64,000 nt of DNA from Amorphochlora amoebiformis (Eukaryota > Cercozoa > Chlorarachniophyceae), in NCBI GenBank assembly GCA_054601695.1, contig BAAHQB010000105.1, forward strand, positions 124,001 to 188,000, given 5' to 3'. The position numbers were made by a program, and so were the translations under genes. Under the pieces are notes generated by a model. The model was not told the origin of the DNA. It saw only the letters and a program-made list of their open reading frames with translations, and did no database searches. Shown here in pieces: positions 1 to 19,667 of the stretch. Position 1 is the stretch's first letter; each line of letters starts with the position of its first letter.

Positions 1-94
1 ATATATATGTATATATATATATATATATATGTAAAACCCGTATATCCAAATTGTTATGTGCATATGTATATATATATATATATATGTGTATATT

Positions 95-127
<33 letters not shown>

Positions 128-413
128 AAATATATATATATATATATGTGTACATATGTATATATATATATATATATATATTCATAAATATTATATCTAT
201 ATATATATATATATGTGTGTGTGTGTTAGTGTATGCATTCATATCTACACATAGTCGTATTATATTATATTATATTATATTATATATATATATATATATA
301 TATATGTACATATTTGAATATACATATATGTATATATTTAAATATACATATATATATATATATATATACATGTACATATATATATATATATGTGTGTGTC
401 CATATAACATTCT

Positions 414-464
<51 letters not shown>

Positions 465-638
465 CATGTACATATAACATTCTATATATTATACATTATA
501 TATTGTATATATATATATATACATGTAACATAATACACATATATTATATAATATATGCATAATATTCGTATATGTATATATATATACATACACATATACA
601 TATACATGTATACACTAATATACATCTACACGTCTGTT

Positions 639-678
<40 letters not shown>

Positions 679-689
679 ACTATATATAC

Positions 690-733
<44 letters not shown>

Positions 734-736
734 CAG
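1..736. repeat. (AT)n-dominated non-coding DNA
   Basis: Almost pure TA/TATG/TACA microsatellite with short interruptions. The open frames on both strands are only Tyr/Ile/Val/Cys/His runs from the repeat. No coding exon or RNA gene is visible. Confidence 0.9.
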
Positions 737-6038
<5,302 letters not shown>

Positions 6039-6402
6039 AAGGCCGTATCCGTCCCCATCGAAGAGAACTATAGGATATGTACTGTTGCACGATTAGATAT
6101 TAGACCTATTGAGAACATGACTGATCTCGGATTGGAATGAATATAAAAAAATGAATTACTGCCGTGTTCTAGGTGTTGCGAAACTGTACATGTGTGTGTG
6201 TTTTCTGGATATTCTTATGATCTAAAGTAGATAAGTTAATTTAGACTAGGATTCTATATACTAGATATATTATGTGACAAATATATACTGGATATATACT
6301 ATGATATATATTTTTTCACATTTTGATAATATCACTATACAATACTATGACAGTTTTCACACAATTGCATAAAATTGTATATAATACTACATATATAGTA
6401 TA

Positions 6403-6482
<80 letters not shown>

Positions 6483-7006
6483 TATATATATATATATATA
6501 TAAATATATATTAATATATGATATATAATATATTCCAGTTGTTTTGTATCCTGGGTACCGGTATTCAATTGCGCATGCTCCCTCAAAATCCTAATTTTTT
6601 ACCCTAAAGGTGTCAATGTGATTGTTTGGGGGCCGAGATGCCATCCCACTCGGCATCATCTAACAATTAATTGGGAACCGCTTGCGGCCATCCTATTCCC
6701 CCCCCACCCTGTAATTTTTCTTCTCTTCTTTCCCCCTCGAATATTCTGCTATTTCTAGGATGTGTATATATTTTTACGAGTGTTACGAACCAGATGTAAG
6801 TTCAAAAATGATAGAGTACGTCAATATGGGCAGCGAAATGAACGCGCCCGCCCGCCCTCAATCTCGTGAAAGGTTTTATTCAAACATATCCGTTTTTGAT
6901 ATGCAAGATTATATCCATTAGATATCTGGCACGCCACAAACTAGGTCACTCAGGAGAGTCACAGGATTCGAGCACGTGCCAAACCGGGGCCACGGAGATA
7001 CGCGCG
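6039..7006. other. intergenic spacer, 5' region of the F-BAR gene
   Basis: Just after the upstream stop the sequence is rich in CTAG and TAGAT motifs (6080-6310), then (AT)n to about 6535. From 6540 to 6860 it is unique, with a C/T-rich run at 6700-6740 and a short inverted repeat (GCCGAG...CTCGGC) near 6634-6656. The promoter and 5' UTR of the downstream gene presumably lie here. No TATA box can be singled out in such AT-rich DNA. Confidence 0.5.
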
Positions 7007-7677
7007 ATGAAGACCGACATCCCAGATCTACCCAAGCGCCCCCCACCTGTCAAGACTCAATTTTCCAACCCAAATCTGATCACCGGGATGTCTGGAGGCC
7101 TGGGTTCCGCTGGGATCCCAACGAGTGCGGGGGACAACATGACATCATCTTTAAATCACCCACCCCGAGCAAGCGGCGAGTTCATCATGCCTAGCGCCCA
7201 CGCCAATCCTTTTGCCCTAGGCGATGACACCGAGGGTGAAGCGACGGATTATACGGCAGACCATAAGGGCGATCGATCCATTCGGACTGCGCGGGAGAAC
7301 ACCTCACAAAATCAGTCTGTAAAAGATAAGGAGTCTTCGAAGAAATTTTCAGAGGGCGTGACCGATAAAGGCCACATTAGTGTCCATAATGGTCCGGACT
7401 CCGCGAATAGCGCCGGAACTGTTACCATGGACGGCGACGAAAAAGTTGCAAACGAAGAAAAAAAACCTCCTATGTCGGTTGTCTCTCTGGCGAAAAAGCA
7501 GGCACAGGAAGCTGATAAGGAAGGCGACGGTCAGGGAATGGCGACGAAGCAAGAGCTTCAAGATGATGTGAAAGACCCAGAATTGTCTGGGGAGACCAGC
7601 TATGAAAAAATTTGCAGGTTCATGTGACGAACAGATTCACACATACATATACAAAAGCACATCCATAATATACACTC

Positions 7678-7733
<56 letters not shown>

Positions 7734-8733
7734 GTAAGAATATGATTTGTATATTCATTTAAATACATAGATACACTTACACAAGTATTCTGTAAGTGTG
7801 TAATGTTTATGCACATGTTTCGTACACCTTGTTTTCGTATGTGGGAGCATATGCGAGATATGTTGCTGTGTGTTTCCTTGGATGTTGAGAAATTTCAGCA
7901 TACTCGGCATGGTTGTATAATCGAGCATGTTTTTCGTTTGGTTTGCAGCTCAATGCGAGGGGTAGTGCGCACGGTCGAGATATCAGACAAGACTATGGAT
8001 TCCGATCTCGTTAAGGTACACCTAGTATATTTTTTTCTGCAAGCAGAATCGGGATACCATTTTCCCTTCTATACATGTGGCTTACAGGAGGAAAAGTATT
8101 GGGTTGCCCAGCAGCTGGCCTTCGACAGACTCTACCAGCGCGTCCTAGCAGGGTATTTCTACAACTCTTGGCAGACCGGAACCTAGGACGTTGGGTAGGA
8201 ATAATTCATTCGCGATATTACGTAAATATTGCAGGCAAAGGACACTTAATGATTTCGCTGCGTTACTGAAAAAGATGCAGCGAGCAGCCGCGAGCGCTGC
8301 AAAGTATCTCTCAATGCAAGGTTACTTAATTGTTGACGGAAGAGTGAGAGTAACCTAGAAAAATAGATATTAACCTAGAAAAATAGATATGTATGCTGTT
8401 CTGTGCCCAAGGTCAATGGGAAAGCCTCGGAGAGTTTGAGGGTTTGGGAATGCAGAAGGTATGCGTAGCTCAGCAGGAACTTATAAAGGTATTATCACAC
8501 ACGTTTTGGTGCATCTGTGATACACGTACCGTTTATGTTTCGTATGTATGTCGACATATGTCGCCATACTACACATATATATGTACAAACACACATATGC
8601 ATTATATTATATATATATATATATGTGTGTATATTATATATATGTGTGTGTACATACGTATGCAACGATTATCAGAGTATACCATGTCAATGCCTAACAA
8701 TATACATCTACAAGTATGTAAACATGCTATGTA

Positions 8734-8785
<52 letters not shown>

Positions 8786-8916
8786 TGTAATATATGTGCA
8801 AAACTTTCTATGTAAATATATACATACATAATATATAATACATACACATATATGTATATATCCAAGATACGCATGTATATGTATATTATTTACTCTGAAA
8901 TATACATTCACATACA

Positions 8917-8947
<31 letters not shown>

Positions 8948-9393
8948 ATATACATATATATATATATAAATATTATAACATGTATATCTATATATATATA
9001 TAAATATATATATACATATGTATACATATATTGTATGTATGCACACATTACTCAGAGCCTGGGAGATTACTATGAGACCCTCCAAAGCGATCTATATACC
9101 AAGCCCATGGCCGAGGTAACACATGAACAATAAGATGCGAGTTCCTCCCTTCTCTCGCATCACACTGCTCATAGAACGATTGCAGGCGAGTGCTGCAGCA
9201 AAAGATATCGGAGTGTTTGCCGCTAAGATCCAGAAGGAGGCGAACCAGATTAATAACACGATCAAGAAACAGAGAGATCTCGCTACCAAAAAGTGGGGCA
9301 ACTATAAGGTTAGGAGAGGGGTGAGAGGGAGAGAAGAAGGGAGAATGAGGAAGTGGGAATGGAGCAGAGGGTGTATATTTGTAAATATATCTA

Positions 9394-9447
<54 letters not shown>

Positions 9448-9654
9448 TATATATATAAATATACATATAATTATATATACATAATATATACTATATATGT
9501 ATATATATTATGTGTGATGTACATATATAATTATATATACACCATAAATATATATACTATTATGTGTGATATAAGTGGGCGGTCGCCAAGCGTCACAGGT
9601 CCATGGAGCAGCAGAAGATCATGAAGGGATCAGACGGTAACTAGTTTACACATC

Positions 9655-9690
<36 letters not shown>

Positions 9691-10120
9691 ACGATATATA
9701 ATAACTATACTGTGTAAATATGACATATGCGATGTAAACTACGACCTCAGAATCCCGCCCGTTTAAATTCACAAATTCACTCGCATGCTCTGATCAGACC
9801 CGTACCTATATTTTGTCGCGTACAAGAGGGAGATCCTCAAGCTACATAGGCTTCAGGTCGAACATGTCTCTCTGTGAATTTTCTGTTATGTAATTGGGAT
9901 ACTTTTCCTTCTCAGGAATCGTACAACAATAACATGGCTAAGATGATGGCAGAGTTTGAGACTAGGGAATATCAAAGGGTGACTTCATTTTTCCCTCCAC
10001 ACTTAATGAAGACATTTTACTTAACAAAGAATTTTGCCAGTTTCGCTGCGTGCGAAACCTCATGCTCGGTCTCATCTCGACGCAAAAGGTACCTTTAATA
10101 ATACTCATGTAAAACGCCTA

Positions 10121-10152
<32 letters not shown>

Positions 10153-10257
10153 AGCATATATATATATATATATATACAAACATATATAACACTGCATGAA
10201 TTATATGTACACGATACAACATATATACAAAATGTATGCAATACGTAGATATATATG

Positions 10258-10306
<49 letters not shown>

Positions 10307-11649
10307 TATATATATATATATGTATATATATTATATACATATATACATATATATATATACAATCATGATATATATATATAGTGTGTTTGTTATATATGTG
10401 TATATGAAAACTCCGTGATAAAATTGGAATAAGCTTGAGTTTTGTCTCCGTTGTCTTCCGTTTTTATTATCATCAGAGCCTGTTCGACAATGCGCATATC
10501 ATGTGTGCCCAGGAGATTGGAAAGCTCAGCGAAGTCAACCTTGAAGCAGATGTCTTACGTTTTCGCCAATCGGTAATCGTAATATAATCAGAAGAACTTA
10601 GCCCCTACCCTTCTCTTCACGCCTCCGAACAGCTCGCAACAGGGAACCATGTGTAGAAAATGTGCTTTGGTGAAGTATATACTTAGATATTCATGTGAAA
10701 GGTTTTTTGAACGAAAACGATTTTAATTTCAAGTATATCAGGGGGGCCTGCTTCACGATGCCAGCACAATTGTTATCGAGTTCATGCCCACGGCGTTCGG
10801 TATTTTTCTCTACATCTCTACACATTTACACGGCCGGGGTTCATTCTCTCTTACATGTCAAGAACACTCATGCACACATTTGCATGGACAGCATGCATTC
10901 TGACTTGGTTGAGAAACTGATGTAAGCAGCTAGAATACATCTTTCGTGTCGCAAGCCCTCATGTATGTAGTTACTCTGCCATGCCTCATGGATCGTAAAC
11001 GCTCGTATATGTGAACACATGGTCGGTACGCATGTTTTACGTGCCCTAATGTGTAGGGATTGACTTTAAGGGCAACCGAATAAGCAACGTTCTTCCGGGG
11101 GCTCAGGCCGCCAAGCTCGGTGTTCAAGTTGGGTATGGAGTTATTTACCTCACTTATGCATCCACTCACCACCGAGGCTCGATTTGCCTAGTACACATAT
11201 ACCTCTCTGAAAGGGGGTGTTAGATATGTGAGGGAGGCGGGTATGAGATACATTGTCAACTATTACATCTGATTTATTTACCTCGAACCAGTTGGCGAAT
11301 TTTAAACATTAACGGTAAGGCGGCACCTACCACGCATAAGGAGATCGCCAGTGTCCTCCAGGTCGATTGTTCGATAACTTACATGCAGCTACTCTACTGT
11401 GTGACCTATGCCCTTGCAAGAACGGGATGAGTAAATTTGTGTGATGTGTATGTATGTGATTTGTATGACAGAACCTTAAGAAAGTGGGGAAGCCAATCAG
11501 TGTTCGGTGAGGCTTCTCATTCTACTTCCTCTAATGTCAGCTTCTGATCATTTATTTTTCCCTATTCTTCACAATTGTTGGGGTTCTGGTAAAGCTTTGG
11601 AAAGAATCAAGAGTGTATGATCTTTAGCTCCCCGCCTCCAAGACGGTAC

Positions 11650-11696
<47 letters not shown>

Positions 11697-11818
11697 ATTA
11701 TATATATATATATATATATGATAGATACACATACATCTATGTTATATATATATATATATACATATACATGTCCATATATGTATCTATGTATAATAATTCA
11801 ACATAAATATATTTATAT

Positions 11819-11856
<38 letters not shown>

Positions 11857-11916
11857 GAAATATATGAGTATTGACAGAGTATATACATATATATAATTAA
11901 TTATAAATGTATATTA

Positions 11917-11952
<36 letters not shown>

Positions 11953-12054
11953 TTTATATATACATATAAAATAATATGTATAAGTATATAACATTATATA
12001 ATTAACAATAAATGTATTCATATTATGTATATTTACATACAAACACGCACACAC

Positions 12055-12098
<44 letters not shown>

Positions 12099-13276
12099 TA
12101 TACATATATATATGTATGTATTAAAAATTACACATGTATGAATAATACCAACATCACATAAAAATATAAACATATGGATTTACATCCTACATATATATAT
12201 ATATATACATATTATACCCATGTATGCATATGTATACATTTATATGTATATATATATATATTTGCATATATATATATGTATATACGTACATATTCATGTA
12301 AGTAACTGACATGTTTTATGTAATGAACACAGAAGAACCCAACACATCGCAATTCTATCTAACTCGGAGCTGGCAACCGTCGGCGATCTGTCCCGCATGA
12401 GCCGAACAATCGGTTTTACATCGTGGACCAAAATGCATTGTGTTATCACATGCTCCGGTATCCTCCACATTCTCAACAACGCGTAAGGATGCATAATATA
12501 TTTATAGATTTATTTACACATATATACATTTATTTATTAAAAAAAAAATTATGTATATGTGTATATACAATATATGTGTGTGTGTATGTATATGTGTGTA
12601 TATGCATGTATATATATATGTGTGTGAATGTAGAAATATATACATATATAAAATATATATATACATATATATATATATATACATACAATATGGTACATAT
12701 ATGTATGTATTTTTACACAATGTATAAAATATATAATTATATACATATGTATATATATGTATGTATATATAATTAAAAATCTGGATTATGTGATATATAT
12801 ATGTATATATGTATACATATATATATGTATATGTGTGTGTGTGTGTGTTTGTCACATAAATATATACAAACAAGTGTATCTTTTAAGTCTATGTGTATAT
12901 GTTCAGATCTATGTGTGTATGTGTATCTCTGATTCACTTGTAATATATATATATATATGTATATATGTATATATGTATATGTATACATATGTATGCATGT
13001 ATATATGATATATGCGTATATATCTATATATACATCTATATATATACATATATATATATATATATGTTTGTGTGTGTATATGTATATATTAATTACATAC
13101 GTATATACATATATCTATACATAGATAATATAATCACATATATATAGATATGAATATGTATATTATATATGTGCGTAATATATATATATATATATATATA
13201 TGTATATGTACATATGTGTATGTAGAGATATTGAAAAGGATATATGAAGATTCACATACAAATAAAAAGAAAAAAA

Positions 13277-13323
<47 letters not shown>

Positions 13324-13421
13324 TTATATATCTCTCATATGTATATATATAATATATGTATGTTTATGTATGTGTGTTTGAATATATATTTGTAGATATA
13401 TACCGCAATAATATATATATA

Positions 13422-13472
<51 letters not shown>

Positions 13473-13782
13473 TATGTTTTTATGCTTATATATATATATA
13501 TATATATATACATACGTTTATGTTTTTATGCTTATATATATATATACATATGTTTGTGTGTGTATTTATGTACGCATCTATATAGATATGCGTATGTGTA
13601 TATATCTATAATATATACATCTTTAATATGTAACAGACGTATATATATATATATATATATATATTAATATATTAATATGTACATGTAATTTGTATACATG
13701 TATCTCGCAGAGAATCCACGTCGCCGCATTCGTCCATTTTGCTGCATGCTTCCACAGTTCGTTTGGTACATGAAGTAGAAGC

Positions 13783-13853
<71 letters not shown>

Positions 13854-14026
13854 TATGTATATATATTTATATATATATATATATATATATGTGTATGTAT
13901 GTATGTATACTCTATTCTTCCACGCACATGCATGTTCTAGATCATCAGATACACATTGTACATATTTATACATATATATATATATAATATATAATACATA
14001 TATATATAGATATATATATATGTATG

Positions 14027-14071
<45 letters not shown>

Positions 14072-14170
14072 ATACCTTTCTATGTATATATATATATAAT
14101 ATATATATATAAGTACATACATATATATATATATATTGTTCAATATATATATATATATATATTGTTCAAT

Positions 14171-14201
<31 letters not shown>

Positions 14202-14312
14202 AATATATCTGTAAAGAAATATATATACACATGTATATGTATATGTGTTATTCCATGCAAAACAAATGCTTTATTCTTCCATGCACGCACATGCTCATTT
14301 GATCATTAGGTG

Positions 14313-14406
<94 letters not shown>

Positions 14407-14457
14407 ACATATATGTATGTGTGTGTGTGTATAAATAAATATAATGTAGATATATAA

Positions 14458-14508
<51 letters not shown>

Positions 14509-14810
14509 TGTGTGTGGGGATATATGTATGTAAATTTTAGTATTCCATTATTCAATGCATCAATGCTCAATACATTATTGGATACACGTCATAAATATAT
14601 ACATATGCTATATGTATATATGTATAATATATATATATATATATATATATTTGTATGTGAATAAATATGTAAACAAAGTAATTGAATCCTTGGCAGTGAG
14701 TAAAATTCCTGCTCTGCCTAGATAGATAACACAACTCTCATCAAATGTAGACATATCCATATATGTATATATATATATACAAATATATATATATATGTAT
14801 ATTTATATAC

Positions 14811-14848
<38 letters not shown>

Positions 14849-15153
14849 CGTATATTATATATATATATATATATGTATGTATATGTACATATATATTTGC
14901 GTGTGGAATTGAGTGTGTTTTATGGGTATATAAATATATGTACATGTCATTATTTATGTACAAATATATCATTGCATTGTACCAAGCTGTGAAATGGTCT
15001 GCAGGCCCCAAAGGTGGATCAGTATGCGTTTGAGATTGAAGAGGCCACGGGAGGCTTTTTTAGCGGACAAAGAGTGTAGGCATAATATATATATATGTAT
15101 ATATATTATATATATATACTATATATATTATATAATATATATTTAATATATAT

Positions 15154-15194
<41 letters not shown>

Positions 15195-15374
15195 GCATGA
15201 ACAACAAATATGATAGGCACACTTTCCGGACTAAAACTGAGGGTGCCCTGGTTGACTGGGTATAATTTACCACTGAAAGACTTCTACTCCTCTAAAGCAT
15301 CGTTTTGTCCTCAGGTTTGCGAAATCAAGAAGTTTCTTAAAAGTGCAAAGCTGGGAATTAAACCTACAAAGTAG
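7007..15374 (+). CDS. F-BAR, PDZ and PH domain protein (membrane-curvature scaffold)
   Basis: The exons join in phase with no internal stop: 7007-7617, 7949-8015, 8088-8152, 8235-8320, 8412-8488, 9056-9115, 9186-9308, 9576-9636, 9798-9856, 9916-9978, 10477-10572, 10742-10799, 11057-11132, 11292-11361, 11472-11506, 12333-12482, 13711-13765, 15005-15073, 15315-15374 (1941 nt, 646 aa). Residues 1-200 are low-complexity, with a Pro-rich motif (PKRPPPVK) and an NPF motif (HANPFALG), which classically bind SH3 and EH domains of endocytic proteins. Residues about 200-456 form a charged, heptad-rich helical region resembling F-BAR domains. Residues about 462-536 are a PDZ fold ([40 protein letters not shown]). 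Residues about 537-646 resemble a PH domain ([33 protein letters not shown]). The inferred role is binding curved phosphoinositide membranes and tethering PDZ ligands at endocytic or cortical sites. The start at 7007 is the first Met with good composition; Met at 6866 is an alternative. The PH call is weaker than F-BAR and PDZ, because the usual Trp of the last helix is not obvious. Confidence 0.75.
8351..8390. repeat. 20-bp perfect tandem duplication
   Basis: TAACCTAGAAAAATAGATAT occurs twice, back to back, inside an intron of the F-BAR gene. Confidence 0.9.
14317..14402. repeat. long pure (AT)n tract
   Basis: About 86 bp of uninterrupted AT dinucleotide in an intron of the F-BAR gene. Similar pure tracts occur at about 3533-3600, 13783-13845 and 25624-25677. 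Strands can form hairpins, and copy number may be unstable in the assembly. Confidence 0.95.
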
Positions 15375-16109
15375 ATTAGACGTTTTCCTGTTGCAGCCTC
15401 ATCTAGCTAACCGCCTTATCTAGTAATTAACTTTGGTCTCTGTGGAGTCATTCGTTGCGTTGCAAATCCGGATGATTCTAGTGATTGAAACTTGACTACT
15501 CTAGTTTCCGCGGTGCATGGACATATCTATATATTAGATATGTATTTTCTAGATCTTATCATATGATAAACACATCATAGTAATTTTGACCTATATATCT
15601 CTAGTATCTATTACTATCATCGGATCAGTGTACTATACTAGAATACTAGATAACACTCTAGACACTGCTAGATACTCGATCGATACCAATTTACTAGATT
15701 TACGATCATCTCCAGCAATCGATTATCATAGCCTGCGATATGATATATACGTCTAATACTCTAGAGATACGTAATGTGTGTGCTTGGTACTCTGATTCCA
15801 ACAGTACGTATGTTAACTTTAAATTTAGCGCCGTGCCGAGTCGGGGCCGAATTAAATCATCCGAGGCTGCTACTCGGCGGAGATTTGCTAAAGGGTATAT
15901 GGCTCGCCTCTGTTTTCCCAACTCACTCTTCTCAAAATGTAACGCAGCCTAATTGGCGGCCTCCCCCCTACACTTCCCCGCCAGGAATCATGAATGAATT
16001 TCCACATGGATAACCCTCCCAGGTACAGAGTGTAGGCTGCTATACCTGATTAGCACGTAAAAATGAAAACAGGTCGGGTTGTTTCTTAATCGTGGAGAAT
16101 ATTTATATT
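15375..16109. other. CTAG-rich convergent intergenic spacer
   Basis: Lies between the stop of the F-BAR gene (+) and the stop of the rhomboid-like gene (-). From 15390 to 15760 it is dense in CTAG, TCTAG and CTAGATA motifs; 15800-16080 is more balanced. No convincing exon or RNA gene is seen. It should hold both polyadenylation regions. Confidence 0.6.
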
Positions 16110-16473
16110 CTAGATATTGATGCAGTTACCAAAAAGATGTCCATTAATATGAACACTGTGAGCCACACTCGAGCCTGCCAGCGTAGCCGCTGCATACGGT
16201 TTGACTAAGGCCTGATACTCTGACACAATGGTTCTCACAGTCGTCAACAAGGACAAAGACACCGGGAAGATATTGATAATTGTTTGCCACGCCGTGTCCT
16301 GGTTTTTATAGGCTGCCAGGAGGGCTCGCGACAGGTCAACGGTGTCTCGTACTGCGCACGCCCCGATCAGAGCGCTCGTACCTCCAGAGGAACCTTGGAA
16401 TGTTTATTTTATCCGGCACATACACAAATGTATTTTATACATTATAAAAAAATAAAATACACTTTGAATACGC

Positions 16474-16504
<31 letters not shown>

Positions 16505-16693
16505 CACATATATACATATATATATATATATATATTATATATATTATCTATGTACATATATATATTATATATATATACATACATAATATATATAGATATA
16601 AAACGTATACACGCGTATATACATAATATATATGTACTACAATACAATAAAACATTATTTAAAACTTTTAACTAGAGCATATGCATACATATG

Positions 16694-16739
<46 letters not shown>

Positions 16740-17074
16740 GTGCACACATATCTAATATACACACATACATATATATTATACATGTATATGGAGAGATATA
16801 TGTACAATACATATATATGTATATATGTCTACAGATAATAATATTTACATGTATATTTAATATGTAAACATACACATTATAAATATGTAATATATACACA
16901 TACACATAAATATATATGTATGTTAAGACATTTATGTACATATTCCTACGTTTGCAATATATTAATAAATTTAAATAAAACATTATACATCTGTGTACAC
17001 ATTTATTATATGTGTATATATATATATATATATATAATACATATATAAATATATATATATATATATGTATATAT

Positions 17075-17110
<36 letters not shown>

Positions 17111-17228
17111 GCATGCATTTTGCTTGTATAAAGAGCGAGAGAGACAGAAAGACAGAGAGAAGATCTAGAGGGATGTGTTAGATTTAAAAAAGTATATGCG
17201 AACATATATATACATATTTACACGCAAC

Positions 17229-17262
<34 letters not shown>

Positions 17263-17309
17263 GTGTAAATTATATATATATATATATTTATAATATATAC
17301 ATATATATA

Positions 17310-17341
<32 letters not shown>

Positions 17342-17389
17342 TACACATACCTTCATGTACGTACACATACATATATAAAAATACATATA

Positions 17390-17441
<52 letters not shown>

Positions 17442-18911
17442 ATCGACTTCATGCTTAGTGCACTTACCAATGCCAAATTTGAAATTAGCATCCAGCCTGA
17501 TCGAAAACACAAGTAGAAATCAATTATGTCATTCTCAGACTCCAAAATATTGTTTTCAGTTTTCAACCATGCATTTGTCCACTCTGTATAATTGCCGAAG
17601 AACCGCGTTCCCTCACCATAGACCACCTTGAATACGTCACCAAACCCTTCCAGCTTGTACTCCGGCCGTCTCCTGTAGACGGGCTGATGGCGCCAATGAA
17701 ACCACCTGAACGATCCCGACGGCACGTGGTCAACTAAGCAAGAGTATATCCCGCCTCCAAAGTGGATGAAGTTCACCCCATATTTAAGATCTCCAACAAG
17801 TTGAAGTACCTTATACAGTTATTCTAATCAGCGGTGTACAATCCCGAGTTGAGGAATTACATGTACGAACTCTGCAACCAGGTTGGAGTAGAGATGGACA
17901 TTGTTCATGTGGAGGAACATGCTTGTGACGGGCGTCCACCACTTGCCTTTGTGCCAGAATTCGTCAGTGATAAACGATAGGTTAATCTTCGCCTAATACA
18001 TCACAAACGCCTCGTCATCCTCCAATACCTTTTGCTTGTCCCTGTTGCTTCTTTCTTCCCAGCCCTCAGCTAGCCCTCCGCTGGCCCTCCATACCGCATA
18101 ACTTTGCTACAAATATACTCAATACTCATCATAGACCCATAGAGCACGGTATTCCCCAAGCGCCTGAAGCACACCCTCCAGATGTGCGACATCCATTGCA
18201 CATACTTTCTACGGCCAAAATCTAACTCACCACTTCCTTTTCATCGTCGTTGAGAGATTCGAACGTCGGCAATAGTATCTTGATGAATATTGGCCATCCG
18301 TAGAACGCTACATCCCTTATTCTGTCCAGCAATGCATTCAATAAAGGGGCATGTGGGTCCGACGCCATTCAGCGCGGAACTGCTCGTTTAATGCTCCTGA
18401 CATATTCAGCATCGAATCTTTTCGGCTCCAAAAATGGCACCCTTTTGGCTGCCGCCTCAACCTCGCATCTGGAGGCGAATATTCTCCCCCCATCCCAACA
18501 TACTATTTTTTTTGCCTTATCGATGTCACACATTGTATTGACAGCAAAATATATAGAGGGGATACAAAGGAGCTATCATGTGAACCCATTTACGGTGTAA
18601 GAATAGAAGGGGGATAACGCTGGACTCCGAACTGGATTCCGCAGTCGCATTCTGATGTGGGCTGCAGGTGCTCCAGGGAAGACGGCAACCTCGGGATGGA
18701 GAGGACGGATGAGCACTCTATTTAACGCAAAAAAGCGTCTCAAGGGATCTTCATCCCGTATGGTGTGCAGCTTTATACCTAGAATGGCGAGCGGATTGTC
18801 CTCGTCCACTTGGTCGGTCATGAAGTCGAAATCAAACTGGAAATCGGAGCCGAAACCGTGGCCTTCGTTGAATTTCTCGACGGCTGCACCAATAACGCAT
18901 ACGCACGTCAC
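16110..18911 (-). CDS. rhomboid-like intramembrane serine protease, partly resolved
   Basis: Read on the minus strand. The exon 17941-17867 encodes [20 protein letters not shown], the rhomboid helix-2 pattern (W..T..FLH....HL..N). After a 57-base intron, exon 17809-17468 continues with [14 protein letters not shown], and an excellent GTAAGTG donor ends it. The 3' exon, about 16404-16110, carries [12 protein letters not shown] (GxSx catalytic-serine motif) and [14 protein letters not shown] (AH..G...G helix-6 motif with the histidine), then TAG. Rhomboids cleave transmembrane substrates within the membrane. Upstream, 18368-18224 encodes [14 protein letters not shown]... and ends at a GTGAGT donor. 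A further minus-strand frame, 18911-18600, looks protein-like ([20 protein letters not shown]). Exon junctions between 18600 and 17941 are uncertain. Simple read-through meets several stops, but these fall in plausible short introns. The link to the 16.1 kb exon is not phase-proven. The start is unresolved (18368 or farther upstream). Confidence 0.5.
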
Positions 18912-18921
18912 GTCGGTTCAG

Positions 18922-19621
18922 CCTCTGCACTCGTTTGAGTTGGAAAGATATTTCGCCAAGTAACTAACTGTCACCTTATAATCCCATATCCGCTCTCTCA
19001 AAGAATATCTTTGTATCGTCTCGGATATCCGGGTTGTCCGAAACTTTCTATATATTTCTCTCTTAGGTATGAGTTTGTGGTTCCACACCTGCTCTGCTCT
19101 TCAGACTGCGAGCCTATCGCTATGTCCGAGGTGCGCACGAAGCCTTCGCATGCACCAAACACAGAAATTTTCATCGGATTCTGAAAAGAGCAGTTTTTAT
19201 TTTACTTAGCTTATTTCTGCGTTGCTCAGGTGATTGCATTGGCAGACGAGGAGGTGTCAGAGCTCTGGCGGTCACTCAAGCTCGCGTACACCGAGTCCAA
19301 GGGCCATCCCCTTCTTCTCAAGGTAGTTAAATTCAAAATCGCAGACATTTTCTCCTTTGAAAGAATAGTGGGATATTAACCATTTGCTTGATTACTGGGT
19401 AGGAAATCGCTAGTTTGTACCTTACGCACGATCAAAACCTGAACGTAAGATCGTATAAAAACGTGTATACGTATATATTATATGGACAAGACATATATAC
19501 ACACATATATATATATATATATATATATTATGTATTATATCAAATATATACATATTATATATGTCCACATATGCATATCTATGTATATATATAAACATCT
19601 CCATATACACATACATATACT

Positions 19622-19667
<46 letters not shown>

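Noticed and set aside
51-254. Many overlapping frames made of Tyr, Ile, Cys, Val, His and Met here and throughout the window
   Set aside because: They are translations of (AT)n, (ATGT)n and (ACAT)n microsatellites, present on both strands at once, with no conserved domain.
10000-10098. Open frame after exon 9916-9978 as extra F-BAR coding sequence
   Set aside because: The GTGACT donor at 9979 joins in phase to 10477-10572, and the extension has no similarity to the domain.
17468-18368. Pseudogene interpretation of the rhomboid-like region because straight translation meets several stops
   Set aside because: The stops can be removed by introns with GT...AG ends (for example 17866-17810, 57 bases), in line with the intron density of neighbouring genes; decay is not required, though not excluded.
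18655-18921. Ser/Lys-rich plus-strand frame as the aminotransferase N-terminus or transit peptide
   Set aside because: It is antisense to a more protein-like minus-strand frame; kept only as a possibility, not annotated as coding.
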